Origin: Cypionkella sinensis
GTDB taxonomy: Bacteria > Pseudomonadota > Alphaproteobacteria > Rhodobacterales > Rhodobacteraceae
Assembly: GCF_042646385.1 (NCBI RefSeq)
Contig: NZ_JBHRTO010000002.1
Location: 372,001-436,000 of the forward strand
DNA: 64,000 nt
Direction of reading: 5' to 3'
Part shown: positions 51,261 through 59,611 of the stretch, piece after piece
Layout: every line of letters begins with the position of its first letter
Numbering within the stretch: position 1 is the stretch's first letter
Notes under the pieces: model-generated
The model's input: only the letters and a program-made list of their open reading frames with translations
Told to the model about the DNA's origin: nothing
Database searches by the model: none
Translations under genes and position numbers: made by a program

Positions 51261-52544
51261 TCAGCGCAGGGCCTGCAGGATCTCAAGGCTGGGGTAGCCA
51301 TCGGGCACCATGCCGTGCTTGCGTTGAAAAGCCTTTACGGCAGCGATGGTCAGCGGACCGACCTTGCCATCCGGCGTTCCGGCATAAACCCCGGCGCGCA
51401 GCAGCAGGCTTTGCATCTCGCGGCGTTCGTCCAGCGTCAACGCTCGCAGATCGCGCGGCCATGTCGCCTTGAACGCTGCCCCGCCCGCGATGCGATCCGC
51501 CAGATGGCCCACCGCAATCACATAAGAATCGGCCTTGTTATAGGCTTCAATCGCCGCGAAATTGTCGTAGACCAGAAACGCAGGCCCCCTAGCCCCCGCA
51601 GGCAGCAGCAACGCCCCCCAGCCGGTGCCCAGCGCCCCGCCATCGGGCAGGGTCACGCCCAGCGCGGCCCAGGCACTCAGCGGCTTTTGTGTGCGATCCC
51701 CGGCGAGGTCATAGTCAAACCCCGCAGGCAGCCGCACCTCATCGCCCCAGCGCCCGCCGTTTTTCCAACCCGCGTTTGCAAGATAAGCCGCGGTCGAGGC
51801 CAAGGCATCGCTGGGATCATCGCCCCAGATATCCGGCTTGCCCTTGCCCGCAAACGTCACCGCCAGCTTCAGATAAGACGACGGCATGAACTGCGTATGC
51901 CCCATCGCGCCGGCCCAGCTTCCCGCCATATCATCTGGCTTCACCGCCCCCGATTGCAGGATCTGCAGCGCCGCGATCAACTCGGCCTCAAAAAACGCCC
52001 CCCGCCGCGTGTCGTAGGCCAAGGTCGCCAAGGCACTGGGCGTTTCAATGTCGCCGCGCACCGCGCCATAGGCGCTTTCCAACCCCCAGATCGCCAGCAC
52101 CACATGCTTGTCCACCCCATAGCGCGCCTCGATCTGATAGAGCAGCAGACCATGCGCACGCAATGCCTTTTGCCCTGCCGCAATTCGGTCTTCCGATACC
52201 GCACGGTCAAGGTAATCCCAGATCGTGCGGGTAAATTCATCCTGCTTGCGGTCGCGCTCGATCACCGCAGGCAGGAAATGCACCCTCGCCATACCAGCAT
52301 CAAACGTCTCTGCCGAAATCCCCGCCGCCAGCGCCCGCCCGCGAAACCCTGCGATCCACGCCTGCAATCCCGCCTCAGAGCCATTCTCGATCACGTCGCC
52401 ATCCCCCGCACTTGCCACCACCTCGGGCACATCTTCCGCAATCTCTTGCGCCACAGATGCGCCCGCCTCCAGTGCCACGCACAGCATCAGCAGGGCAGAC
52501 AACGGACGCAAGGAAGGACATGGGCAGATCAGCACGGCGAACAC
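51261..52544 (-). CDS. mltB: lytic murein transglycosylase, MltB family
   Basis: Cleaves peptidoglycan glycan strands, leaving 1,6-anhydro ends. The 427-residue precursor has a hydrophobic N-terminus (about 12-30, signal), then the SLT domain with catalytic Glu156 in IWGLESAYG, and MGHTQFMPSSYLKLA. A C-terminal peptidoglycan-binding domain ends VGPLTIAAVKAFQRKHGM. No lipobox is clear. It is convergent with betC. Confidence 0.88.
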   Translation of the reverse strand: MFAVLICPCPSLRPLSALLMLCVALEAGASVAQEIAEDVPEVVASAGDGDVIENGSEAGLQAWIAGFRGRALAAGISAETFDAGMARVHFLPAVIERDRKQDEFTRTIWDYLDRAVSEDRIAAGQKALRAHGLLLYQIEARYGVDKHVVLAIWGLESAYGAVRGDIETPSALATLAYDTRRGAFFEAELIAALQILQSGAVKPDDMAGSWAGAMGHTQFMPSSYLKLAVTFAGKGKPDIWGDDPSDALASTAAYLANAGWKNGGRWGDEVRLPAGFDYDLAGDRTQKPLSAWAALGVTLPDGGALGTGWGALLLPAGARGPAFLVYDNFAAIEAYNKADSYVIAVGHLADRIAGGAAFKATWPRDLRALTLDERREMQSLLLRAGVYAGTPDGKVGPLTIAAVKAFQRKHGMVPDGYPSLEILQALR

Positions 52545-52603
52545 TCAGATTAGCGGGACCGCCAGATTACCGACGACCCCCACCTGCGCAAGCGCATTCA
52601 GCC

Positions 52604-52942
52604 TCAGGCCGCGATCCGGCTGCCCGCGCGCAGATCATCGCGCAGTGCCATGACCTCGTGCATCAAGCTGGCATTCTGCCGCTCCATCCGGCACAGATTG
52701 TCCTGCATTTCCTCGATGGTGCGGTTGCCGGTGTTCTGCAGCAGAAACACCATCAGAAAGGTTGAAATCGTGGTGCCGGTGTTGATGATCAACTGCCAGG
52801 TGTCAGAATACCCAAACAGCGGCCCGGTCACGGCCCACAGCGCCACGACCAGAAACGCCGCCATGAACGCAAACGGGCTTCCCAGCCCGGCCGAGATCCA
52901 TTCCGACAGGATGTCAAAGCGGTTGGTGATATAGGTTTTCAT
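52604..52942 (-). CDS. low-affinity iron permease family protein
   Basis: A 112-residue inner-membrane protein with two helices (about 22-42 and 52-70) separated by GPLFGYSDTWQLIINTGTT, then a cytoplasmic coiled tail (QNTGNRTIEEMQDNLCRMER). This is the small bacterial member of the Fet4-like family; transport has not been shown for such short proteins. It lies 60 bp upstream of mltB on the same strand. The gap 52943-53168 beyond its start holds no recognisable gene. Confidence 0.8.
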   Translation of the reverse strand: MKTYITNRFDILSEWISAGLGSPFAFMAAFLVVALWAVTGPLFGYSDTWQLIINTGTTISTFLMVFLLQNTGNRTIEEMQDNLCRMERQNASLMHEVMALRDDLRAGSRIAA

Positions 52943-53168
52943 GGTGATCTCCTTCAGACAGCCGTTTCCGGCCGTCCGTCAAAGGATCACGCGATCCCCC
53001 GAAGGCAGGCCCAAAACGGCAAATGCGGTCGACTGTGACTTGACATTGGGTTGCGGTTCCTGGGTTTCACAACGCGTATGGTTGCAGGGGCCGCGATAGG
53101 CGCTTGCCGCCTGCGGGTCAACTCACATCTTGTTGCATTTCGGTGATTTATCGGGCCAGCGCAGGGAT

Positions 53169-55415
53169 TTACCGCCGCTTGCGCACAACCTTGCGCTTGG
53201 TCGCGGCCTCTTTGCTGGCAAACTTGCCCGGCTTTTTCGGCTGATACCGCCCCGGCTTGGCGCGACCTGTCGGCAGCGTTGCGCCTTCGATCTTCAACAG
53301 ATCCAGCGTGATGCCCCCGGTCATCGGCGTGGCCTCGGCCAGCCGCACCAGCACGCGCAACCCGATGCCAATCTCGATCCCGGTATCCGCGCCGATCAGT
53401 ACCTGACGATCCTGATCATAATGGAAATACTCGCGCCCGACCGACCGTATCGGCACCAGCCCATCCGCCCCGGTTTCATCCAGCTTCACGAACAGCCCAA
53501 ACCGCTGCACACCCGAAATCCGGCCGGCAAATTCATTGCCCACTCGATCAGCCAGAAACGCCGCGAGATAACGGTCGTTGGTATCGCGCTCGGCCACCAT
53601 GGAGCGCCGCTCGGTATCCGAGATCAGCTTGGCGGTCTCATCCAAGTTTTCCACATCCCAGGCCGACAAGCCATCGTCGCCCCAACCATGCCCGGAAATC
53701 AACGCCCGATGCACGATCAGGTCGGAATAGCGCCGGATCGGCGAGGTGAAATGCGCGTAGTTGCGCAACGCGAGGCCGAAATGCCCGAAATTCACCGCGT
53801 TGTAATAGGCCTGCGTCATCGACCGCAGCGTCGAGATGTTCATCAGCTCGTCAAAATCGGTATCCTGCGCCTGCGCCAGCAACCGATTGAGATGCGCTGT
53901 CTTCAGCACCTGCCCCTTGGCCAGCGTAAAGCCCGAAGCCTCGGCCACTTCGCGCAAAGCCTCCAGCTTGTCGGGCGAGGGTTCTTCATGCACGCGGAAC
54001 AGCAAGGGCCGCTTCAGCCCCACCAATTCCTCGGCCGCCGCGACATTGGCGAGGATCATACATTCCTCGATCAACTTATGCGCATCAAACCGCGCCTTGA
54101 ACGCGACTGACACCACCTTGCCCTCGTCGGAAAGTTCAATCTTCCGCTCGGGCAGTTCCAGATCCAGCGGTTGCCGCAGCGCCCGGGCCTTTTTCAGCGC
54201 CTCATAAGCCGCGTAAAGCGTGGTCAGGATCGGCAGCAGCGGTTCCGTCACAGCATCGGGCCGCCCGTCAATCGCATCCTGCACCTGCCCGTAATGCAAC
54301 GACCCTTGCGAGCGCATCAGGCCACGGGTGAAGCGATGGCTGAGTTTTTGCCCATGCGCGTCAATCCGCATCTGCACCGCCATGCAGGCGCGATCGACAT
54401 GTTCGTGCAGGGAACACAGATCGCCCGACAGCACATCCGGCAGCATCGGCACCACGCGGTCGGGGAAATAGGTGGAGTTGCCACGCTTCCTTGCCTCGCG
54501 GTCCAGCGCGGAATTCGGGCGGACGTAATAGGCCACATCGGCGATGGCGACCCAGATGTAATAGCCGCCGGGGTTTTTCGGATCGGGATCAGCCTCGGCA
54601 TAAACCGCATCGTCACGGTCGCGGGCATCAATCGGGTCGATGGTCAGCAAGGGCAACTTGCGCAAATCCTCGCGCTTGCCCAAAGGTGCTGGCTGCGCCG
54701 CATCGGCCTCGGCAATCACCGCATCGGGGAACTGATCGGGGATACCGTGCTGGTGGATCGCAATCAGGCTGACCGCCCGCGCCCCCGTAGGATCGCCCAA
54801 ACGCGCAGTGATCCGCGCCTGCGGCAGACCCAGCCGCTTGTTGCCGACCTGTTCCGCCTCGACCAGTTCACCATCACGCGCGTCATTGGTCTGGCCCGCC
54901 GCCACGCGCCATTCCTTATCGACGCCCTTGTCCACGGGCACAATCCGCCCGCCCTCTGCCGTGCTGCGGAACACCCCCAGCACCTTCAGCGGGTTCGACC
55001 CCAAGGCCCGGATCAACCGCGCCTGATAGCCGTAATCCTGCCCGCCCACCGGCGTCAGCCGCGCGAGGATCTTCATCCCGCCCGCCAAAGCCACATCGCC
55101 CTTCTGCGGCACGATCAGGATACGCGGCGGCGTGTCGCCCGCATCCGCCTCCAAAGGCTGCGCAAACAGATCGCCATTGCTGTCAGGCGGCAGCACCAGC
55201 AGCACCGAAACCGGCGGCAACGCCCCCGGTTCGCGATAGCGGCGCTCTTTCTTCTCGATCCCGCCCTCGATCTCAAGTTCCTTCAGCATCCGCTTCAGAT
55301 CAATCCGTGCATCGCCCTTGATCCCGAACGCCTTGGCGATATCGCGCTTTCCGGTCAGGCCGGGGTTGTCTTCGATCCATTGCCGGATCTGCTGTTTGGT
55401 GGGGAGTGTGTTCAT
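53169..55415 (-). CDS. rnr: ribonuclease R
   Basis: A processive 3'-5' exoribonuclease that degrades structured RNA, 748 residues. An N-terminal winged helix is followed by cold-shock domains, the RNB domain (IDPIDARDRDDAVYAEAD, holding the catalytic Asp cluster) and HFTSPIRRYSDLIVHRAL. An S1 domain (about 630-710) and a strongly basic tail (KKPGKFASKEAATKRKVVRK) complete it. The basic tail supports helix unwinding in the family. Copy H of the dispersed repeat lies upstream. Confidence 0.94.
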   Translation of the reverse strand: MNTLPTKQQIRQWIEDNPGLTGKRDIAKAFGIKGDARIDLKRMLKELEIEGGIEKKERRYREPGALPPVSVLLVLPPDSNGDLFAQPLEADAGDTPPRILIVPQKGDVALAGGMKILARLTPVGGQDYGYQARLIRALGSNPLKVLGVFRSTAEGGRIVPVDKGVDKEWRVAAGQTNDARDGELVEAEQVGNKRLGLPQARITARLGDPTGARAVSLIAIHQHGIPDQFPDAVIAEADAAQPAPLGKREDLRKLPLLTIDPIDARDRDDAVYAEADPDPKNPGGYYIWVAIADVAYYVRPNSALDREARKRGNSTYFPDRVVPMLPDVLSGDLCSLHEHVDRACMAVQMRIDAHGQKLSHRFTRGLMRSQGSLHYGQVQDAIDGRPDAVTEPLLPILTTLYAAYEALKKARALRQPLDLELPERKIELSDEGKVVSVAFKARFDAHKLIEECMILANVAAAEELVGLKRPLLFRVHEEPSPDKLEALREVAEASGFTLAKGQVLKTAHLNRLLAQAQDTDFDELMNISTLRSMTQAYYNAVNFGHFGLALRNYAHFTSPIRRYSDLIVHRALISGHGWGDDGLSAWDVENLDETAKLISDTERRSMVAERDTNDRYLAAFLADRVGNEFAGRISGVQRFGLFVKLDETGADGLVPIRSVGREYFHYDQDRQVLIGADTGIEIGIGLRVLVRLAEATPMTGGITLDLLKIEGATLPTGRAKPGRYQPKKPGKFASKEAATKRKVVRKRR

Positions 55416-55462
55416 GCGTCTGATCTAGCACGATATTGGGATAAAGGCCATGCTTCGCAGCC

Positions 55463-55524
55463 CTTCGCCAAGCGCCGGGGCGCTGCCCCGGACCCCGGAG
55501 TATTTAGACCAAGATGAAATCAGC
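55463..55524. repeat. dispersed 3'-flank repeat with GC hairpin, copy H
   Basis: The hairpin GGGGC-GCT-GCCCC is followed by CGGACCCCGGAGTATTTAG and ACCAAGATGAAA. On the minus strand it directly follows the flavoprotein stop at 55527. Confidence 0.65.
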
Positions 55525-55526
55525 GG

Positions 55527-56669
55527 CTATTTGAGTGCCGCCGCCCGCCCTGCCCAGCGCCCCGTCGCCATCGCGGCGGTCAGCAGATAGCCGCCCGTCG
55601 GGGCCTCCCAATCCAGCATCTCGCCACAGACGAACATGCCGGGGATGGCTTTCAACTCCAGCCCCTCGGTGACAGCATCTTGCATAATACCCCCGGCCAC
55701 CGAGATCGCCTCATCCAGCGGCCTTGGTCCTGCCAGCCGGAACGGCAGCGATTTTACTGCCGCCACAGTCTCCATCCCCCGGCCGAACTCCATCACCACA
55801 CCCACAGCCGCAGGCGAAAGTCCCAGCTTGCGCAGCCGGTTGGCCAAGGTTTCCCCCGGCTTCATCCGTGCCAGTTTCGCGGCAATCTCATCGCCCGACA
55901 CATCCGCCATCAGATCGACCCGCAACGCCGCCCCCTCGCGCAGCGACCGGCTGACGGTGTAAACCCCGCCGCCCTCGATCCCACGCGCCGAGATCACGAA
56001 TTCGCCGCGCTCGCGCTGATCGCCGACCAGCAGCGCCGCGCCCTTGATCGCCGTGCCGAAATGCTTGGCCATGTGCGGCGTCCACTCCACCGCAAAGCCC
56101 ATATTCGCCGGCTGCCAAGGCGCAATCTGCACGCCCTTTTCCGCCAACCAAGGCACCCAAGCGCCATCCGATCCGAGCCGCGACCAGCTTGCCCCGCCCA
56201 AGGCCAGCACCGTCACTTTCGGGTGCAGAACCTCGCGGCCCTCTGGCGTCTCAAACGCCAAGCCCTCGCCATCAAACCCAGCCCAGCGCCAGCGACTGCG
56301 CAGCTCTACCCCCACACCCTGCAAGCGCAGCAACCATGCCCGCAGCAACGGCGAGGCCTTCATGGCGCGCGGAAACACCCGGCCTGTCGATCCGGTGAAC
56401 ACCTCTTGCCCCAAGGCGCGCGCCCAGATGATCATCTCGCGCGGGCCAAATTCGGCCAGCATCGGGCGCAGGCCTTCGTTGCGATAGGTCGCGATGAAAC
56501 TGCTGCGATCCTCGTCCTTGGTCAGGTTCAGCCCCGACTTGCCCGCCATCAGAAACTTGCGCGCCGGGCTGGGTTTGGCATCGCACACCACCACCTTAAG
56601 CCCGGCGCGCGCCAATTCCTCTGCCGCCATCAGGCCCGCAGGCCCCGCGCCAATCACCAAAGCATCCAT
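55527..56669 (-). CDS. HI0933-family flavoprotein (NAD(P)/FAD-dependent oxidoreductase)
   Basis: A 380-residue flavoprotein. The FAD-binding Rossmann motif is VIGAGPAGLMAAEEL at the N-terminus. GKSGLNLTKDED is the HI0933/BaiN hallmark, ALGGASWSRLGSDG a second hallmark, and the C-terminus has GMFVCGEMLDWEAPTGGYLL. The substrate is unknown; BaiN relatives act on bile acids, others on unknown reductions. Its ATG shares one base with the mscS stop (TGATG), so it is translated with mscS. Confidence 0.85.
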   Translation of the reverse strand: MDALVIGAGPAGLMAAEELARAGLKVVVCDAKPSPARKFLMAGKSGLNLTKDEDRSSFIATYRNEGLRPMLAEFGPREMIIWARALGQEVFTGSTGRVFPRAMKASPLLRAWLLRLQGVGVELRSRWRWAGFDGEGLAFETPEGREVLHPKVTVLALGGASWSRLGSDGAWVPWLAEKGVQIAPWQPANMGFAVEWTPHMAKHFGTAIKGAALLVGDQRERGEFVISARGIEGGGVYTVSRSLREGAALRVDLMADVSGDEIAAKLARMKPGETLANRLRKLGLSPAAVGVVMEFGRGMETVAAVKSLPFRLAGPRPLDEAISVAGGIMQDAVTEGLELKAIPGMFVCGEMLDWEAPTGGYLLTAAMATGRWAGRAAALK

Positions 56670-57988
56670 CAGATATTTCCTTTGGGCAAAGCGCCTTTAA
56701 TTTCCACCACCCGGTGCGGATAGGGCATCTCAATCCCGGCGGCTTTCAGTGCGTTCCAGATCGCGAACAGCACCACCGAGCCGTATTTGTTCTTGCCGTC
56801 ATCAATGCCGTTCACCCAATATTCCACTGCAAAATCAACGCTGCTTTCGCCAAAACCGCGCAATTCGCAATCCGGGCCATCGGGCTGAGTCAACACAAAC
56901 GGCAGTGCCTGCACCGCACGCTCGATCACCTCGGGGACAAGGTTGATATCGGTGTCATAGCCCACCGAGAACAAAGCCTCATAGCGGTTGGCACTGCCCT
57001 GATCCGAGTAATTCACCACCCGCGTGGTGACAAAATGCTCATTCGGCACCACAATCCATTTGCCGTCGAACGTCTCGAGCACACAGGCCCGCGCGGTCAT
57101 CTTGACGATTGTGCCCTTCTCGCCGCCGTCGAGTTCGACATAATCGCCGACCGTGGTTTGGCCCTCGATCAGCAGGATGATGCCGCTGACAAAGTTCGCG
57201 GCAATCTGTTGCAGCCCCAGCCCGATCCCCACACCCAAGGCACCACCCAGCAAGGCCACGGCGGTCAGATCAATGCCCATGATGCTCATCAGCAGCAGGA
57301 AAGACGCGCCAAAGATCGCCACCTCGGTCGCCTTCACCGCCAGTTCGCGGGTGGCGGGGCGCAACTCTTCCTGTTTCTTGATGTAGTCGGCGCTCTGCCG
57401 GTTCGACCACGACCCCAGCCAGAACAACAACCCGCCCGCGATCAGCCCCCGGATCAGCGCCATCACCGAAAACCGGATATTGCCCAGCGCGATGATGGTT
57501 TCTTCCAGCCGCAGCGAGATATCGTCCAGCAAGCCCACCGCATACAGGGCGGCGACGGGAACCAGCACATATTTGCCCAGCAGTTTCAGGAATGGATCGC
57601 GCAGCACTTGTTGCACGAACAACCGCGCGGCAAGGAAGAAGAACACCCGCTTGCCAAAGGCAATCACATCACCCGAGCCGAACAGCGACCGAGTCACCTC
57701 CTCGCCCGCTGCCGTAAAGCCATAGGCCAGCAGCGGCATCAGCAGTGGCAAAAACCGCAAGGCAAAGCGCAGGGCGGTGGCAATGATGGTGTCCTTGTCG
57801 CCGGGGTCGAGCATCCGCAGCGCCAAGGGCGCGATGCGGCGTGAGGCATATACCGCACCAAACACCGCCAAAGCCAGCAGCGCGAATTGCGACCAAGCCG
57901 CAGGCGACAGCAGCCAGCCTTCGGCAATTTCGCTGCCCTGACGCAGCCAGCCCATCACACGTGTGACAAATTCCGATTGCTGTTCCAT
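56669..57988 (-). CDS. mechanosensitive ion channel, MscS family
   Basis: A 439-residue membrane channel that releases solutes during osmotic down-shock. Several N-terminal helices (about 33-50, 75-95, 108-125, 140-158) precede the pore helix LLGGALGVGIGLGLQQIAAN, rich in Gly/Ala as in MscS TM3. A cytoplasmic beta domain follows (GDYVELDGGEKGTIVKMTAR, then IVVPNEHFVTTRVVNYS). The C-terminal alpha/beta domain ends PYPHRVVEIKG. It is longer than E. coli MscS by extra N-terminal helices. It is coupled to the flavoprotein gene downstream. Confidence 0.88.
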   Translation of the reverse strand: MEQQSEFVTRVMGWLRQGSEIAEGWLLSPAAWSQFALLALAVFGAVYASRRIAPLALRMLDPGDKDTIIATALRFALRFLPLLMPLLAYGFTAAGEEVTRSLFGSGDVIAFGKRVFFFLAARLFVQQVLRDPFLKLLGKYVLVPVAALYAVGLLDDISLRLEETIIALGNIRFSVMALIRGLIAGGLLFWLGSWSNRQSADYIKKQEELRPATRELAVKATEVAIFGASFLLLMSIMGIDLTAVALLGGALGVGIGLGLQQIAANFVSGIILLIEGQTTVGDYVELDGGEKGTIVKMTARACVLETFDGKWIVVPNEHFVTTRVVNYSDQGSANRYEALFSVGYDTDINLVPEVIERAVQALPFVLTQPDGPDCELRGFGESSVDFAVEYWVNGIDDGKNKYGSVVLFAIWNALKAAGIEMPYPHRVVEIKGALPKGNI

Positions 57989-58097
57989 ACCAAGGCCCCC
58001 ACGCTACCCCTCTCCAGTGTCAAAGAAACCGGGGTAAAACAAGCCTGCCCGAACGCCGTGGTGATTTGAAGCCGTTCCACCACGGCGCAGGGCGCAG

Positions 58098-58140
58098 CCG
58101 ATTTCTGCACAGAAATCGGGCCGGAATTTGTGCAAATTCC
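58098..58140. repeat. tandem pair of perfect palindromes
   Basis: CCGATTTCTG-CA-CAGAAATCGG (58098-58119) and GGAATTTG-TG-CAAATTCC (58123-58140) sit 3 bp apart, immediately past the stop of the ECH-like gene on the minus strand. Both could form tight hairpins in RNA; neither is followed by a T-run. The remaining part of the gap 57989-58097 is unremarkable. Confidence 0.6.
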
Positions 58141-58141
58141 G

Positions 58142-58744
58142 CTACCCGATCAGCCGTTTGATCGCCCCCGCATGGCCGGGTTTGGCCGCCAGCACATCCG
58201 CTGCCAAGGCCCGCGCCGCGGCCATCAGCTCATCCGCCGCGACAATGCGGTCGATCAGCCCCCAAGACAGCGCCTCCTCGGCACCAATCTTCGCGCCTGC
58301 CATCAGCAGCAACTTGGCGCGCGCAGGTCCGACCAGCGCCACCAATCGCGCAGGGTCCGCGGGCTGCGGCAGATAGCCCAAGCGCATCACCGGGTAAAAG
58401 AAGTTCGCCCCCGGCACCGCCAGCCGCAGATCGCAGGCCAAAGCCATCCCCATCGCCCCGCCCGCCAGCGTGCCATTCAGCGCCGCAATCGTCAGCCCCG
58501 GCAGCCCTGCAATGCGGTTGGAAAGCTGATCCCATATCGGATCACTCGCCAGCCCCGCGCGTGCCTCGTCCAGATCGGCGCCTGCCGAAAACACCCGGCC
58601 TTCCCCGGTCAGGATCAGCACCTGCGGCGGATCTTCCAGTGCTGCCAGCAGATCGCCCAGCATCGCCCGGGTCAACGCATTGGCCTTGTCGGGCCGCTGC
58701 AGGGTCAGCTCCAGCAGCCCAGCCTCGCGCGCGACGCCAATCAT
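58142..58744 (-). CDS. enoyl-CoA hydratase/isomerase family protein, catalytic Glu pair absent
   Basis: A short crotonase-fold protein of 200 residues (typical ones are 255-260). The CoA-binding part is clear: FSAGADLDEA and ALNGTLAGGAMGMALACDLRLA. Where hydratases carry two glutamates (GGGxEL and PGxGGTQ regions), this protein has GGAMGM and LPQPADPARL, so standard hydration of enoyl-CoA is unlikely. The C-terminal helices are shortened. It may be an isomerase-like or non-catalytic member. The start overlaps the SDR stop by 4 bp, so the two are co-translated and may act on the same acyl compound. Confidence 0.78.
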   Translation of the reverse strand: MIGVAREAGLLELTLQRPDKANALTRAMLGDLLAALEDPPQVLILTGEGRVFSAGADLDEARAGLASDPIWDQLSNRIAGLPGLTIAALNGTLAGGAMGMALACDLRLAVPGANFFYPVMRLGYLPQPADPARLVALVGPARAKLLLMAGAKIGAEEALSWGLIDRIVAADELMAAARALAADVLAAKPGHAGAIKRLIG

Positions 58745-59487
58745 GCGATCAACCCCACCGCGCGCCGCACCGCCTCATCCCGCAGCGAGACATCGCGGCC
58801 GAGATACTCATCCGCCCCCGCCCCGCACATCCACACCAGACATTTCGCCGGCCAATCCGCCGGGATATGCACCGCGAAATCCAACTGGCTGACCGGATTG
58901 ACCCCGCTCGCCTTGATCTTCACCTGCATCTCGGTCGCCACCGTGCCCGGAGACATCCCCAACACCCGGATGCCCTGCGCAGCCTCCTCCAGATGTGCCA
59001 CGCGAGTCAGCATCAGCGCCCCCGCCTTGCTGGCACAATAGCCGCCCCAGCCCTCCATCGGGTTCACCGCCGCCCCTGAGGACACCGTGATGATCGTGCC
59101 GCCACCCTGCGCCCGCATGATCGGCAGCGCCGCCCGCATGCCGTGAAACACGCCCTTGAGGTTGATATCAATCGCCGCCGAGAACGCCTCCACCCCCGCC
59201 TCGGCCAGCCGCGCAATCGGCTCGATCACGCCTGCATTGTTGATCAACACATCCAGCCGTCCGAACCGAGCAACCACCGCCGCCAGCGCCGCGGCCACAT
59301 CCGCGCCATCGGCCACATCGCAACGCCGCGCCATCGCCTGCGGACCAATCTCTGCCGCCAGCGCCGCAATCCCAACTTCAGACCGCGCCAGCAACGCCAC
59401 CTTTGCCCCCGCTTGCGCAAATTCCCGCGCCGCCGCAGCCCCAATACCCCGGCTTGCACCAGTGATCACAACAACCTTGTCCTGCAT
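58741..59487 (-). CDS. short-chain dehydrogenase/reductase (SDR)
   Basis: A 248-residue NAD(P)-dependent oxidoreductase of the classical SDR fold: cofactor loop TGASRGIG (9-16), INNAG (82-86), catalytic Ser in TVSSGAA (136-137), and Tyr150-x3-Lys154 (YCASK). The C-terminus is less conserved (HIPADWPAKCLVWMCG). The ATG at 59487 follows GAGGGG; an in-frame start at 59514 is less likely. It is the first gene of a two-gene unit with the ECH-like gene. The substrate is not predictable. Confidence 0.86.
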   Translation of the reverse strand: MQDKVVVITGASRGIGAAAAREFAQAGAKVALLARSEVGIAALAAEIGPQAMARRCDVADGADVAAALAAVVARFGRLDVLINNAGVIEPIARLAEAGVEAFSAAIDINLKGVFHGMRAALPIMRAQGGGTIITVSSGAAVNPMEGWGGYCASKAGALMLTRVAHLEEAAQGIRVLGMSPGTVATEMQVKIKASGVNPVSQLDFAVHIPADWPAKCLVWMCGAGADEYLGRDVSLRDEAVRRAVGLIA

Positions 59488-59611
59488 CGCTTGCCCCTCA
59501 CGCCCAGATGACAATCCCGTTTAGCCAAATCCACCCGCAACGGAAAGCCTTGACCCTGCCTGCACTTGGACGGATGCTTATGCGCGATATTTCAATCGGA
59601 GAGGCTTGATT

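Noticed and set aside
53039..53070. TTGACA-type promoter on the plus strand in the gap upstream of the iron-permease-family gene
   Set aside because: It would read into the 3' end of rnr on the opposite strand, where no plus-strand gene exists, and the -10 is poor.
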